The notes under the pieces are model-generated. The model searched no databases. It was given only the letters and a program-made list of their open reading frames with translations, and was not told the origin of the DNA. A DNA stretch of 64,000 nt, taken from Chthonomonadales bacterium. Lineage in GTDB: Bacteria; Armatimonadota; Chthonomonadetes; Chthonomonadales; CAJBBX01. The stretch covers positions 1-64,000 of the forward strand of contig JABWBA010000009.1 in the NCBI GenBank assembly GCA_013360745.1, in the 5' to 3' direction. A program made the translations under genes and the position numbers. This document shows positions 18,018-29,800 of this stretch, piece by piece; position 1 is the stretch's first letter; the number at the start of each line of letters is the position of its first letter.

Positions 18018-21017
18018 ATGAGGATGTGGCTTCGACTGTTGACGGGCCTTGCGTTGGCCGGAGCGATGGTGTGCTTCGGTATCGGTACGCTTGCGCAGGC
18101 AGGCCAGAGGCCGACGTTCGTTTCGGGCGACGTCGTCGTATGGGCGAAAAGCGGAGTTTCGGCGGATACAGTCCGCGAGGCCGCCAATGGGGCTAACTGT
18201 GACCTGGTCCGAATGACGCTCATGCCGGACGTTTATCTGCTTCGGGTAAAGATGATCGGTACGCCGACCTCTCAGGATACGCTGAATGCCGTCGACGCAC
18301 TGGCCCGGCACGACGCCTTCCGCTGGGTCGGTCCGAACACGATCAAGTACCCGCTCGACACGACTCCCGATGATCCTAGGTACAGGGAGCAATGGCATCT
18401 ACCTCTCATGAACCTGCCGCAAGCCTGGGATATTCATAGGGGATCTCAGGATGTGGTTGTGGCGGTCATTGATACGGGTGTCGATACGACGCATCCCGAT
18501 TTACGAGACAGGCTGCTCCCCGGCTACAACAGCAGCGGTACGGGCTCGACGAACGACCCCACGGACACGAACGGTCACGGAACCCATGTCATCGGCATCA
18601 TCGGGGCAACGACCAACAACGGCCTGGGCGTGGCAGGGGTAACCTATGAGGGTGTTAAGGTTCTCCCGATCAAGGCCGGAGACGCGGGATTCACTCTGAC
18701 CGCGATCGTTGATGGTTTGACCTTCGCTGAGCGGCAGGGCGCCAATATCGTGAACCTGAGTCTCGGATCTCCAGCGCCCAGCGATACCCCACCGGCGCAG
18801 CTTCCGCCGGATGAAGCCAAAATCATGCAGATGGCCCGCAACGGCGTACTCTTCTCCATTGCGGCAGGAAACAGCTTCACTGACGGTAATCCTCCGTTTG
18901 CGCCCGCCTATCTTGCCCAGCTCGATGATCATATTATCTGCGTGGCGGCCTGCGATTCTAAGAAGAAACAGGCTCCCTACTCCGAGGCTCGTCCCTATAC
19001 AACAATCAGCGCACCCGGAGGGAATACGGGCGCAGGACAATCGGAAGGGGTGCTGAGCACCTACCTTACATCCGCAGGCGGCTACGCGTTCGAACAGGGC
19101 ACGTCGATGGCGGCTCCGAACGCCGCAGGCGTGATGGCGCTGGTGCTCAGCGCCGGGGCTGAGCCTGCTGAGATGAAGTCCGTTCTTACGACTACGGCGG
19201 ACCACTCCATGTTGACCACCGTACCGGATAATGCGTTCGGATACGGAGTGATCGACGCCTATGCCGCGCTCCTAAAGGCCGGCATCAGTGTGACGGTCCT
19301 GGAACCTGAAGGAACGGGCGGAAAGGCTTCCGCTGGCGGGATCGTACGAAATCCCGCACCGGTTGAGACCCTCGCCCCGGTCATCCGCGTCGCGGTCTCT
19401 CAGATCACCCCGGATAACCTCACGCTAACCCTGAACGGCCAGATTGTGACGGGATGGACGCTTGAGAACATCTCCCGTACGGTCAAAGACAACGCAGGGA
19501 ACGATGTGCCTGTTGTTTACGAAGCGGTTATCCGAGATAACGTGGTGCCAGCAGGACAGAACATCATTGATGTCTCAGGCGTCAAGCCCGGACCTCCTGA
19601 TCGGGTCGTTACGGATACGCGCAAGTTCATGGTCATCCCGCGGCAAATACCAGCTGGCCGATCCTTGATCTCGATCCCATACCGCGAGGACGGCGCCACA
19701 CCGGAGAGCTATTTCGGCACCACCTTCCGCCTAGCGCGCTGGCTCCCCCTCGAAGCTCGATATGCTGTCTACTCGCCGATGCTGGGCACGGATCCGGGAG
19801 CGTCGTTTACCCCGCCGGATACGGTCCCGCATCTCGACGGCTCGGCGGTGTCGGGCGTGCCTGTGGGCCTCGCTTTCTGGGCCGACCTGGAATCCCTTAA
19901 GCCCGTCCTGACCAAAGGCCAACCCCTTCCAACTCGGTCGTATGTGATCCCGTTGCGGGGCCGGGGTGGTCTCGGGGTTACGGTAAGCTGGAATATGATC
20001 GGTTGTCCGTTCCCGTACGACGTGCCCTTCAATGCGCTGCTCGTCGATACGCCCGAAGGCAGGATCACCATCGCCGCTGCCGTCAGCCGGGGCTATGTGC
20101 TGCCCAACCTCTATTCATATGATGGATCCACGGGATACACCTTCCGGACGCTGCCGGACGGCGCACTGCGCGCATGGGAAGGGCACTGGATGGGCGTTAC
20201 GAGCAGCGAGGATATCGCCCTTGTGGTGCCGCCGGTCAGGATAACACGCTCCAGGTCGCAGGGCGTAACCGCTCCGCGCGATGGCTGGAGGCTGCAGCTT
20301 CAGGCCTCTGGCTCCGGCCTTCAAGATACATTCAACTTTATCGGTGTTCAGGCCGGCGCCTCCAACGGTCAGGATCTGCTCGATGTGCCCAAACCACCGA
20401 TGATCTCTCCCTTTGTGAGTGTGGGTGTTGAAGCGGACTCGCAGGGGCGCTCCGTCCTTCTGGCCCAGGATATCCGCAGCTCAACCGGAGCCCAGACGTG
20501 GAAGGTCGCCCTGACGTCGGATACCCCGAACTCTGAGGTTACGCTCCGTTGGAACTCGGTGGGCTCCTGGCCTGCACGAACCCGCCTCCTCCTTACCGAT
20601 GCGGCGACGGGCCAAACGATTGATATGAGGACCCGATCCTCGATTACCTTCCAGTCCGGCAGCCAACCGGCGCCGCGGTCCCTGACGGTCTCGGCGAAGC
20701 CGATTAGCGCAACCGCCCTCCGCATCAGCAATGTCGCCGTCCGGACCAGCGGAACGCGCGGGGTTGGATCCGTGCAGGTAAGCTTTACGCTCAGCTCCAC
20801 CGCAGCGTATGAAGTGCGGGTTCTTGGGGTCGACGGTCGACCTGTGGGAGTGGTCTCATCCAGGGCTGCCGCAACCGGCGATGTTCAACTTGTTTGGATT
20901 GGTAAGGATAACGCTGGCAGAAACGTGCCAGCTGGAACGTATCTCGTGCAGATCCGGGCCATCGACGACGATGGAGATGTTGTTAGGGTAATCCAGCCGT
21001 TTTCGCTGGTGCGCTGA
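18018..21017 (+). CDS. secreted subtilisin-like (S8) serine protease with the shared C-terminal region
   Basis: The 999-aa protein has a signal peptide (1-29), a prodomain-like segment (30-115) and an S8 catalytic domain (about 120-420). The triad is Asp152 in VIDTGVD, His187 in NGHGTH and Ser363 in GTSMAAP. The oxyanion Asn lies in AAGNS. Residues about 545-735 are the GYW-type module, about 755-890 the KPP module, and about 892-999 a FlgD-like Ig domain ending SLVR. This is the same C-terminal architecture as in the genes at 10223, 21094 and 23817. It is probably active outside the cytoplasm. Maturation of the co-encoded exported proteins is an attractive role but is inference. Confidence 0.93.
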   Translation: MRMWLRLLTGLALAGAMVCFGIGTLAQAGQRPTFVSGDVVVWAKSGVSADTVREAANGANCDLVRMTLMPDVYLLRVKMIGTPTSQDTLNAVDALARHDAFRWVGPNTIKYPLDTTPDDPRYREQWHLPLMNLPQAWDIHRGSQDVVVAVIDTGVDTTHPDLRDRLLPGYNSSGTGSTNDPTDTNGHGTHVIGIIGATTNNGLGVAGVTYEGVKVLPIKAGDAGFTLTAIVDGLTFAERQGANIVNLSLGSPAPSDTPPAQLPPDEAKIMQMARNGVLFSIAAGNSFTDGNPPFAPAYLAQLDDHIICVAACDSKKKQAPYSEARPYTTISAPGGNTGAGQSEGVLSTYLTSAGGYAFEQGTSMAAPNAAGVMALVLSAGAEPAEMKSVLTTTADHSMLTTVPDNAFGYGVIDAYAALLKAGISVTVLEPEGTGGKASAGGIVRNPAPVETLAPVIRVAVSQITPDNLTLTLNGQIVTGWTLENISRTVKDNAGNDVPVVYEAVIRDNVVPAGQNIIDVSGVKPGPPDRVVTDTRKFMVIPRQIPAGRSLISIPYREDGATPESYFGTTFRLARWLPLEARYAVYSPMLGTDPGASFTPPDTVPHLDGSAVSGVPVGLAFWADLESLKPVLTKGQPLPTRSYVIPLRGRGGLGVTVSWNMIGCPFPYDVPFNALLVDTPEGRITIAAAVSRGYVLPNLYSYDGSTGYTFRTLPDGALRAWEGHWMGVTSSEDIALVVPPVRITRSRSQGVTAPRDGWRLQLQASGSGLQDTFNFIGVQAGASNGQDLLDVPKPPMISPFVSVGVEADSQGRSVLLAQDIRSSTGAQTWKVALTSDTPNSEVTLRWNSVGSWPARTRLLLTDAATGQTIDMRTRSSITFQSGSQPAPRSLTVSAKPISATALRISNVAVRTSGTRGVGSVQVSFTLSSTAAYEVRVLGVDGRPVGVVSSRAAATGDVQLVWIGKDNAGRNVPAGTYLVQIRAIDDDGDVVRVIQPFSLVR

Positions 21018-21093
21018 CATGGATTTGGACGGCTCGATGAACTGTGCAGCAGTAGGCGTGCCGCGGTCGGTGCGCATACGGGAGGAACGACGA

Positions 21094-23766
21094 ATGATCT
21101 GGCTCGGACCGCGAAGCAGACGGCACGGCTTGCTCGTCGCCTGCGTGGCCGCGATTGGCATGGTCTGTGTTAGTGCGCAGACCGCCTGGTCGCAAACGCT
21201 CGTGTCCATACAGAACGGCAAGCTGATCGCTACGGTGGGCGAGGCCGAAGATCTGAACAGCGTGAACGTCGCTGGCCGCTTCGGGATCACCGAAGCCAGC
21301 GCCACGGGCGGGGTTCTCCTTCAGCTCCCACGCTCATCCAGCCTCAACCAGCTCGGCAGCTACGTGACTGTGCGGATCGACGGCGGAACCCCATTTCTTC
21401 AGGATGGCACCGTCGCCGAGGGCGTCCCGGGATGGGATATCGCCTGGGGCTACGAGGATACACCGGACACGGATATCACCGGCGAGTGGGTACAGGCGCC
21501 GACCGCGATCAGCCCGACCAGGCTCGTCGCTAAGTGGCGGACCATTCCCGATGCCGCGGCTGATCCCCGCATACCGGAGATCCATGTCAACCTTGATATG
21601 CGCATCGTGTATGACATGGTGCTCTATAAGTTCACGGTGATCAATCTGGATACTTCGGCGCATACGGTAGGCCTTAGGTTCGCTCAGGATTTCGCCGTTC
21701 CGAACACCACGGATGGACCGATCCTCACGCCTAAAACGCCGCAGATTACGCACGAAACGTCCCTGATCAGCAGCTTGATCCCGGATTACTGGCGGTCCGC
21801 AGGTACGGAGGGAACTAGCACCGTTGGGGCCCATGTCCGAAACTCAGGAATGTCCAACTACCCGACGAATCCAGATCGACTTATCTTCGGCCTTACGGAT
21901 CGCGTCACCGGTCCGCTGTGGGATTTCACCCCCAATAGCGGCACCAGCCTCCTCGGACCGACCGCGGATGCGTCTGCCGCGCTCTATTTCAACCCGGTCC
22001 AGCTTGCTACGGGGCAATCCCGGGTGTTCTCGACGATCCTGGGCGCCGCCGGTTCCAGCTACGAGTTTGGTGATCGCATCGCCGCGGGCCTCGAAGGCCC
22101 GGTATCACTCAAGTACGATCCCAGTAAGCCCGAGGCACAGCGACTCCAGCCGAGTCCGTTCAGGGTGACGGCGTTTCTTCATAATATGAACACCATCAAC
22201 TTGAGTAACGTCCGGGCTGTCCTTTCCCTTCCTTCGGGATTGTCGCTGGACGCGGGTGAAAACCCTGTTAAGATGGCCACGTCCGTCGGTGTCGACGGTG
22301 AAGCGACCTTCACGTGGAATGTGGTACCGACAGGCGCGGCCTCGGGTCGACTGACCTATTCCGTAGCGCTCAGCGCCGATCCCGGTGGCCAGGGTGTGAG
22401 CGTGGCGCGCGATATCGATATTCCCTCCCTGCCTTCGCAACCGTTCGGCGCCGGATGGCAGATGGTATCGTTCCCCTATGTGCTTGATGACCGTACACCT
22501 GCTGGGGCGATCAACCTCGATCCTGCGATGTACGATCTGGTCCGATGGAACCCGACTGCAGCCCGGTACCAGGCCGTGCAGTATCTCAATCCTGGGGAAG
22601 GGTACTGGCTCCGGCTTCCAGAAGGTCGGACGGTAACGCTTGCGAACGCACAGCCGGTCAACGTTCCCGGCGGTGATTTCGAGCTGAATTTAACCACAGG
22701 CTGGACTCAGATCGCGAACCCCTTCCTCCTGCCGATTCGATGGGGTGATCTCAGAGTCCTGAACCTCGATCGGAATGACCGGGACTATCTCGTCCCGCTC
22801 AGTGTCGCCGAGGCATCTAGCTTTGAGCGGCGATGGATCTCCCCGACGATCTTCCGCTATGACGTTCAGGCGGGCATGTATAAGTTCGATCAGGACTTCG
22901 GTACGGAGATGAAGCCCTTCGTCGGCTACTGGGTCCACGCTCTGAAACCGAACCTCGTTCTCGTGATCTCGAAGCCCTCGGGACGCGCGGCTTCGGTGGC
23001 GGCCACGCGAGGCGCTGATGTCAAAGGCGGTTGGAAACTTCGCCTCAACGTGACGGACGGAACGACACAGGATGGATGGAACTTTATCGGCGTTGGTCGC
23101 GATGCAAAAGATGGCGTCGATCAACACGATGTGATGAAGCCTCCGACCGTTGCCGATAGCGTCAATCTCGCGATCCTCGGCCTGGGGCAGGGCATCGCGC
23201 CTGAGCGTCTTGCCCAGGATATACGCTCGGCGAGCCCGACTGCCAAGAGGTGGCAGATCTCTGTCAGCAGCGCGACGCCGAACGCCGATCTGACGCTAAC
23301 GTGGCCGGACATCAGTACCCTGCCGCGAACCTATGAGCTGTACATCAGCGATGGCTCCAACCCCGCTCGCCAGGCCATGCGCACGACCTCGTCGCTGCGG
23401 ATCAACACGGGCCCTGCAGGCACAAGGATGATTACCCTCGACGCTGAACCCCGGGCGGCCGCAGGCGCCTTCCGGATCACTAGCTGGAACGTCCTTCCGA
23501 CGAAGAGCCATGGCAGCGCCACGATTAGCGTTTCAGCATCGCAGACCGCTACCCTATCCATTCGTGTCCTTGGGCCTGGCGGCGCCATGGTCCGCCGGTT
23601 AACCGGACGGGCTGGCGGCCTGGGACAGACGAGTGAAGTCACCTGGGACCAGCGCGATTCCCGGGGTATAGCCGTGCCGGCGGGAGCCTATACGGTTGAG
23701 ATCAAGGCGACGTCTACGGACGGCCAGAGCGCCCGTGTGGTCGCTCCGCTCGTGGTGACGCGCTGA
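21094..23766 (+). CDS. secreted protein of unknown function with the shared C-terminal region
   Basis: The 890-aa protein was started at ATG 21094, which has GGAGG 8 nt upstream and yields a signal peptide ending TAWSQ. An ATG at 21019 would add a non-signal leader. Residues 30-440 are all-beta with no family I can name; the early part reads like a sugar-binding or Ig-type sandwich. Residues 449-630 are the GYW module (GYWLRL and GYWVHA halves), about 644-785 the KPP module (MKPP) and about 789-890 the FlgD-like Ig domain ending VVTR. It lies 76 bp after the protease gene and probably shares its transcript. Confidence 0.8.
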   Translation: MIWLGPRSRRHGLLVACVAAIGMVCVSAQTAWSQTLVSIQNGKLIATVGEAEDLNSVNVAGRFGITEASATGGVLLQLPRSSSLNQLGSYVTVRIDGGTPFLQDGTVAEGVPGWDIAWGYEDTPDTDITGEWVQAPTAISPTRLVAKWRTIPDAAADPRIPEIHVNLDMRIVYDMVLYKFTVINLDTSAHTVGLRFAQDFAVPNTTDGPILTPKTPQITHETSLISSLIPDYWRSAGTEGTSTVGAHVRNSGMSNYPTNPDRLIFGLTDRVTGPLWDFTPNSGTSLLGPTADASAALYFNPVQLATGQSRVFSTILGAAGSSYEFGDRIAAGLEGPVSLKYDPSKPEAQRLQPSPFRVTAFLHNMNTINLSNVRAVLSLPSGLSLDAGENPVKMATSVGVDGEATFTWNVVPTGAASGRLTYSVALSADPGGQGVSVARDIDIPSLPSQPFGAGWQMVSFPYVLDDRTPAGAINLDPAMYDLVRWNPTAARYQAVQYLNPGEGYWLRLPEGRTVTLANAQPVNVPGGDFELNLTTGWTQIANPFLLPIRWGDLRVLNLDRNDRDYLVPLSVAEASSFERRWISPTIFRYDVQAGMYKFDQDFGTEMKPFVGYWVHALKPNLVLVISKPSGRAASVAATRGADVKGGWKLRLNVTDGTTQDGWNFIGVGRDAKDGVDQHDVMKPPTVADSVNLAILGLGQGIAPERLAQDIRSASPTAKRWQISVSSATPNADLTLTWPDISTLPRTYELYISDGSNPARQAMRTTSSLRINTGPAGTRMITLDAEPRAAAGAFRITSWNVLPTKSHGSATISVSASQTATLSIRVLGPGGAMVRRLTGRAGGLGQTSEVTWDQRDSRGIAVPAGAYTVEIKATSTDGQSARVVAPLVVTR

Positions 23767-23816
23767 TGACGGCCTCAACTCTATCAGCGGCCTCGCAAGA
23801 GTTCAGGGGGAAGCAA

Positions 23817-26800
23817 ATGAGATCCTTTCGCGGAGTGATGAGGTGGCTCATCGCTGCCACTCTGCTCGGCGTATACCTCGCCCGCCCGGCAGTGGCGGCG
23901 CCGACATTATCGGCGGAGTGTTTCGCCGTCCGTCAGAACGATACCACCGAGGCGGGTACGGAGCAGACATGGTTCGCCTTTCGGGCCGTTGTGGCCCCGA
24001 GCGGTGATACTGCGGCCCTGGTGGGCAGGCCAACTCTCCATCTTGGTGTTCAGTTCGTAGATGAAGCGAACGGCATCGTCGTCTCCCGTCGTCAGATCAC
24101 GATGGAGCGGGATCGCACCCGTTCAAGCTTCGGGCGCGATACCTTCTGGATTGCGTTCGTACGCGGTATGGACATCCCCAGCACGGCCTCGGGTTCGCAG
24201 GTGCCCCCTACCGGCGTAGGGCGCCCGGTGAGTTCGACATGGGTAGTCGAGGCCTGGGAGACCGACGGTACCAACACGACGATGTCGGCCAGCGACCAGC
24301 TCAACCTTCAGGTATATCCGTCGATACGAGATCTTGATTCGCCCTACTGGGCCGTCCATATGGTTCCCGTTGACGCCAATGGCAATCCCGATAACGCTCC
24401 GGGCCCTGGCCAGAATGGCAACGGTCTTCGAGTCGATCCAGAAGACGCGACGCGGCCGAATGACGGAGGCGGATCTCACCGCTATACATGGAGGGTTAAT
24501 GTCCGCACCTATGGCGGATTGCCCCCTGCCCTATTCCAGCGCCAGAATACGTTCGATTACTCGATGTTCTGGTTCGCATCCCAGAGCCGGTACGATGCGC
24601 TCCGAAGCGGTGTCCTCCTTCACCTGGTGGATCCCACCGGAACCGTACGCGTATTCCCGATGACCAGCCCGGACGTGGATCCGGCAGCGACCTATCCAAC
24701 CGAAGGCTCGTTTCTCCACCCGGTCGCCAACCCGGCCCTGGCCAGCGGCACGGTCTATACCTACACCATGGAACCGACGGAGTTCTGGCCCGTAGGCAGC
24801 GCGATTTTCTTCGGCGGCGACCTCCAAAGCATGGTCCCGCAGTTCACCGTCCCGGACGGGATCCCCGTGATCCCGCTTGGCGGCGATATCGGCGAGAGCT
24901 TCGTCGGGCGCCCCTACGCCAACGTCTACGCCTCGTTCAACGAGCTGGATTCGACGATACTCTATGCGGCGTTCATGTCGCCGCCGCCGCCCATGCCGAT
25001 CTACAGCACTGGCGTAGGCGGCCGCGCAGGCCAGTGGGGTTACTATATTCGGTCCTCCATCGACTTCAGACCGGATCCTGCGGTAGGCAACGATACCAAC
25101 GTCGATAACTTCATCGCCAACTCGACAGGCACTCCGCCGAACCGTCAGTGGACCGAATACCGGGATAACTGGGGGCAGACCCCCATCCGATACCGCCGGC
25201 TTCAGGATAGCGACGATCCGGACCCGAGAAACGTCGACGCGGAAACGCCCTACGTTCACCCGTATGTCACTCCGATCCTCGTCGACGGACATTGGAGCGA
25301 CGATCTGCTCGAGAACCGCAACCTCCAAAAGCCGCCGAACTATCTGCTGGGTATTGAACCCTGGCCGCCATACGACGATCCGGCGATGAGCTTAGCGTCC
25401 AATGCGCGCCGGTCCAGGGTCACGAACAAGACCAGGGTACGGTTCCAGGTTCGGGTGGTTCATGTACCCAAAGGCGACGTCTCCGGCCCGCTTTCCGTCC
25501 GCGTCTGGATCGGCAACCGAAACGACGGCTCGATGCGCCCCTACATGATGCAGGTCGCTCCGAACCAGGGGGCGGTCAATGACGCCCAGGGCGTCCTTTA
25601 TTACTATGATGCCGTGCTCGGCCCCGGCAACGAAGGTCGTAACGCCATATACTTTGAGGCGGACGACGGCGTCAACCGAGCGATCTGGCCGCGCCGACCG
25701 GCGGATGATCCCCAGGGGATTGCCTTGCCGAATCGGAGCGATGCAGCGTTCTTTGGCTCGGTTACCCAGGTCGGCAAGAACTATATGATGGAACCGTGGG
25801 TTAACCATCGTCCCGAGCTCCTCAACGGAAGGGTTACCCCGACATCAGGCGTCGTTGGCACATCGTTTACCTACGAAGTCCTCTATCGTGACGCAGATAA
25901 CGATCCCCCGACCGATGCCTGGGTGATCCTCAATAACAAGCCGGAGCACTGGCGTTATCGGATGACCGAGGCGCCGGAGGATGCCGGCAACAGCTACGCG
26001 CAGGGCCGACGCTACAGGCTGGTCCTCAATCAGCTCCCAGGCGTGCCGCTGAACAAGTACAACTTCTACTTCCAGTTCCGTGATAACTGGGCGACCTCGA
26101 ATCGGCCGATCCGCCGGGAGTTCGGCGAGTGGACCACCTTCCCGCAGGGCGACGACAGCGGTAATCCGAGCAACGTCATCGAGGGGCCGACGATCATCGC
26201 CAACAGCGCCCCCGAACTGAGAGAGGTCAGCATCTCCGCCAGCGATACGGCGTTGAACTCGGCAACCAAGTACGACTTCTTCGTTCGGTATCGCGACGTC
26301 GATAACAATGCGCCTAACAGCGTGAAACTGTTCGTGGAACTCTACGATTCCGCGACGGGAGCACGGCTGACTACGGATCCTGGAACCTCGTTGGTCCCGG
26401 CGGAAAGCGGCACGAACTACGCCTCTGGCGTCCAGCACCATCTGCCCGCGCCGATCCGCCTCTCGCCGGCGCCCCTTGGTCAGGAGTATCGCTATCGCTT
26501 TACGACCAGCGACGGCGTCAACAACTCCAATCTAGTCTCTGTCGGCACCGGCTCCAGCTCGCTGACGCTCAACACCGCTCGAGTGCTGCGCCGCGTGGCC
26601 CCGAATGTGTACGACGATCCTTCGGGGACCCGAGCATGGGCTGCGGATACGACGTTGTTCGTTTGGAGGACGGATACCGGCGGCAACACCGTGCTTCTCG
26701 CACCCGGTGAGTTTAGCGTTGATGCGCCGAACGGCAGGCTTACGATCCCGGGAGCTTCGGATACCGATGTAATCCGAGCCTCCTACCGATACGAACAGAC

Positions 26801-29800
26801 CGTTGGACCGACAGTCAATGAAAATGTCGTACCGGTCCTGACTCTGCCCGATGCCTATGATAAGCCGCTGAACTACAAGACCATCTCTCAGACGGTGGGC
26901 GATACTTCGACCGCCTTCGCTTTCGCTATCCTGTACACCGATGCAGATAACCAGCCGCCGGTACTGGATGACGGCGTTACTGAGGGCGTCTATCTGGTCG
27001 TCGACAATACCAACAAGATCCCGCTGTCCCGCGATCCTAATACGCCCACTCCGGTGGACTACAGGACGCGAATACGGTACATCGGCTCCACAACCCTCCC
27101 GATCGGCCACCACGTCTACCACATCGAAGCAACGGACGGCGCTGGCGTATCCCGACGGCCGCTCGTTTCGGCGGACGTGGATGGTAATGGCGATCCGATT
27201 CCAGCGGATCTACCGGTCAGCGTCAACAGCGCCGGCACTCTCACGAACCTGCTCATCGAACCGTTCCCGAAGGGACGCAGTAATCAGCTCTACCAGTTCA
27301 CCGTCACCTACACCAGCCCTGATGACCGCGCTCCGGAAGATAGCGGCAGGGGCCCGATTGAACTCTGGGTTCGAGATACGACCGGCGGCGCCTACACCTA
27401 TGTCGTAATGTCCGCGATTGACCCGATTACGCCGGGCGCCTATGCTGCCGGCGTCCGATTCCGAGCCCAGCTCACCGCACCTGCGGCGCCGCTTCAACCG
27501 GGTACCCACACGGTGACGGTCGGCTTCCAGAATGATCGCTCCCAGAGCTACGTTCCGTTCACGGATCTGCTGGTCAACGATAAGCCGGTGCTGAGTGCGC
27601 CGACGGTGACTCCGAACCCCGCAACGGCGGCCCAGGACGTGGTCTTCACCGTCCGATACACCGACTCGATGCTGGGTGACGCTCCCACTCGGATGGAACT
27701 GCAGATCGATCGAAAGCCGGTGACGAGCCTGCCGGTCTCGACCCCGTCGGCCCCAACCGCTGATGACTATAAAGCGGGCGTAACCTACACATGGACCATT
27801 CCGGGTGTCGATATCGGCGTCGGCAATCACCTGTATCAGTTCCTCGCAGCGGACGATGTGGAAGATGCCGATCCTGTACCTCCAACGCCGGACTCGTTCA
27901 CGATCAACGGCGCTGGCGTGATGACGCTGTCGGACGGGAAGGTAACCCCGACGACGGGCAATCAGGCCAACACCTATGTCTATAGCGTCAAGTACACGCA
28001 CAGCGACAACATCGCGCCCTATCGGATCGAAGTGATCGTCGATCCCGAGACTGGCGCCGTCGCCCACACCCTGCATCCAACGGGAACGGCTCCGTTCAAC
28101 TACGCGGCCGGAGTGACCTTCGAGAGTGATCCGATCCAACTCCCGCCCGGCATGCACACATTCCGGTTCGAGGCGCAGGATCGGGTCCAGACGGTCCAGC
28201 ATCCTGTCGCGCCTGCAGTCCTGGACGGCCCGAAGGTCAACTTCCCGCCGGAGCTCAGCAACGTTCAAGTCACGCGGAACACCCTGCCCGAGATCCATAC
28301 CGTCGGCGCAGGCAACGCCCTGACGCCGCCACTGGTGGGAACGCTGAACGACAGCTACACGTTCAAGATCACCTATAAGGACGTCGATCAGAACAACCCG
28401 ACGGCTCCCGAAGCCGATCACTACGTGCGGCTCGTCATCGACGGGCAACCCCCGATCACCATGGCAGCGCAGGGGACCGATTATGCGAACGGCGTTGTCT
28501 ATTCCGCTACAGTCTCGAACCTGACACCCGGCGACAAGACGTTCCGGTTCGAGGCCTTCGATGGCCCGGGCGCGATGGGCGACACGGTGCATTATCCTGG
28601 ACCGGGTCTCTGGATTTCAGGACTGTCCATCAAGAACGTGCCCGAGGTCACCGTCCCGGGTCCGGCCGACCCCGCGACGAACGATCATTCTCTGACGCCG
28701 CTGGCCGGCATCCGATCGACCGTCTACCAGTATCGAGTTCGGTATCGGCACCTCGACAATACCGCGCCGACCTCGCTCGACCTCGTGATCGATCCCGGGC
28801 AGCCGGGTGAGAAGCGTGTGCCGCTCACCCCGCAATCGGCAGGCCCGTACGACTATACGACTGGCGTCCTGTATGGATATAACACGTCGGCCAATGAGCT
28901 AACGGTCGGCGCCCATACCTACAGATTCGAATATAACGATGGACTGACCGACGGCGTCGTCGGCAGCTTCAACGGCCCGACGGTGTCGAATGCGCTGCTC
29001 AGCCTGACGGCTCCCGTGAGCGGTACGCTTTCACCGCTATCGGGTCCGCCATCGGTCGACTTCACCTACCAGGCGCTCTACACGAACGCCGATAACAACC
29101 CGCCGAGCTATGTCCGCGTCGTTATCGACGGCACTGCCCACGATATGACGAAGGCGACGACGAGCACCGACTATCGAATCGGCGTTCTCTATGAGCTGAA
29201 GTACCGCTTCCCGAGGGATTCCCAGCAGAGGACCCATGGCTACCACTTCGAGGCCAGGGATACGGTCGAGCCCACGGTAGTTCGTTATCCGACTTCTGGC
29301 GAGACCTCCGGTCCGACCCTCAATACCGCGTTCTTCGTCATCACCGGCATCTCCCAGCCGCCCTCGACCGCGGGCTCGCCCATCGTCGTCGGCGGGACGG
29401 TTACCGTAGCCGGGCGACTGGATACAAACGCACCGATCGGAGCGCAATCCATTCCGGTTCAGCTCGTACGGCCGGATGGAAGCGGCGTCAATGAAAGTGC
29501 GACGACGGCTGCGGACGGTTCGCTGGCCTTCACCTCGTCGACGATCCTGGATCAAACCGGCGACTGGAAGGTTAAGCTCAGCTGGTCCGGTCAGCCCGGA
29601 GTGTATGACTCGACCTCCGCTGAGCAGACCTTCAAGGTGGTCGGCGCAGAGGTATCTCTGACGAAGGGCGTTCTCGATCTCATCGCTCTACCGGTCGTAC
29701 CCGTGACGCCCGATCCAAGCATCACCTTCAATCCGGTGCGCGCCAACGGCACGGCGGCGCCGATCTCGAGCCTCGACCTGGTAACGTGGGCTCCGACGAT

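Noticed and set aside
27210-28592. 460-codon open frame on the minus strand
   Set aside because: It is antisense to the giant repeat protein, mirrors its repeats and has no recognisable domains.
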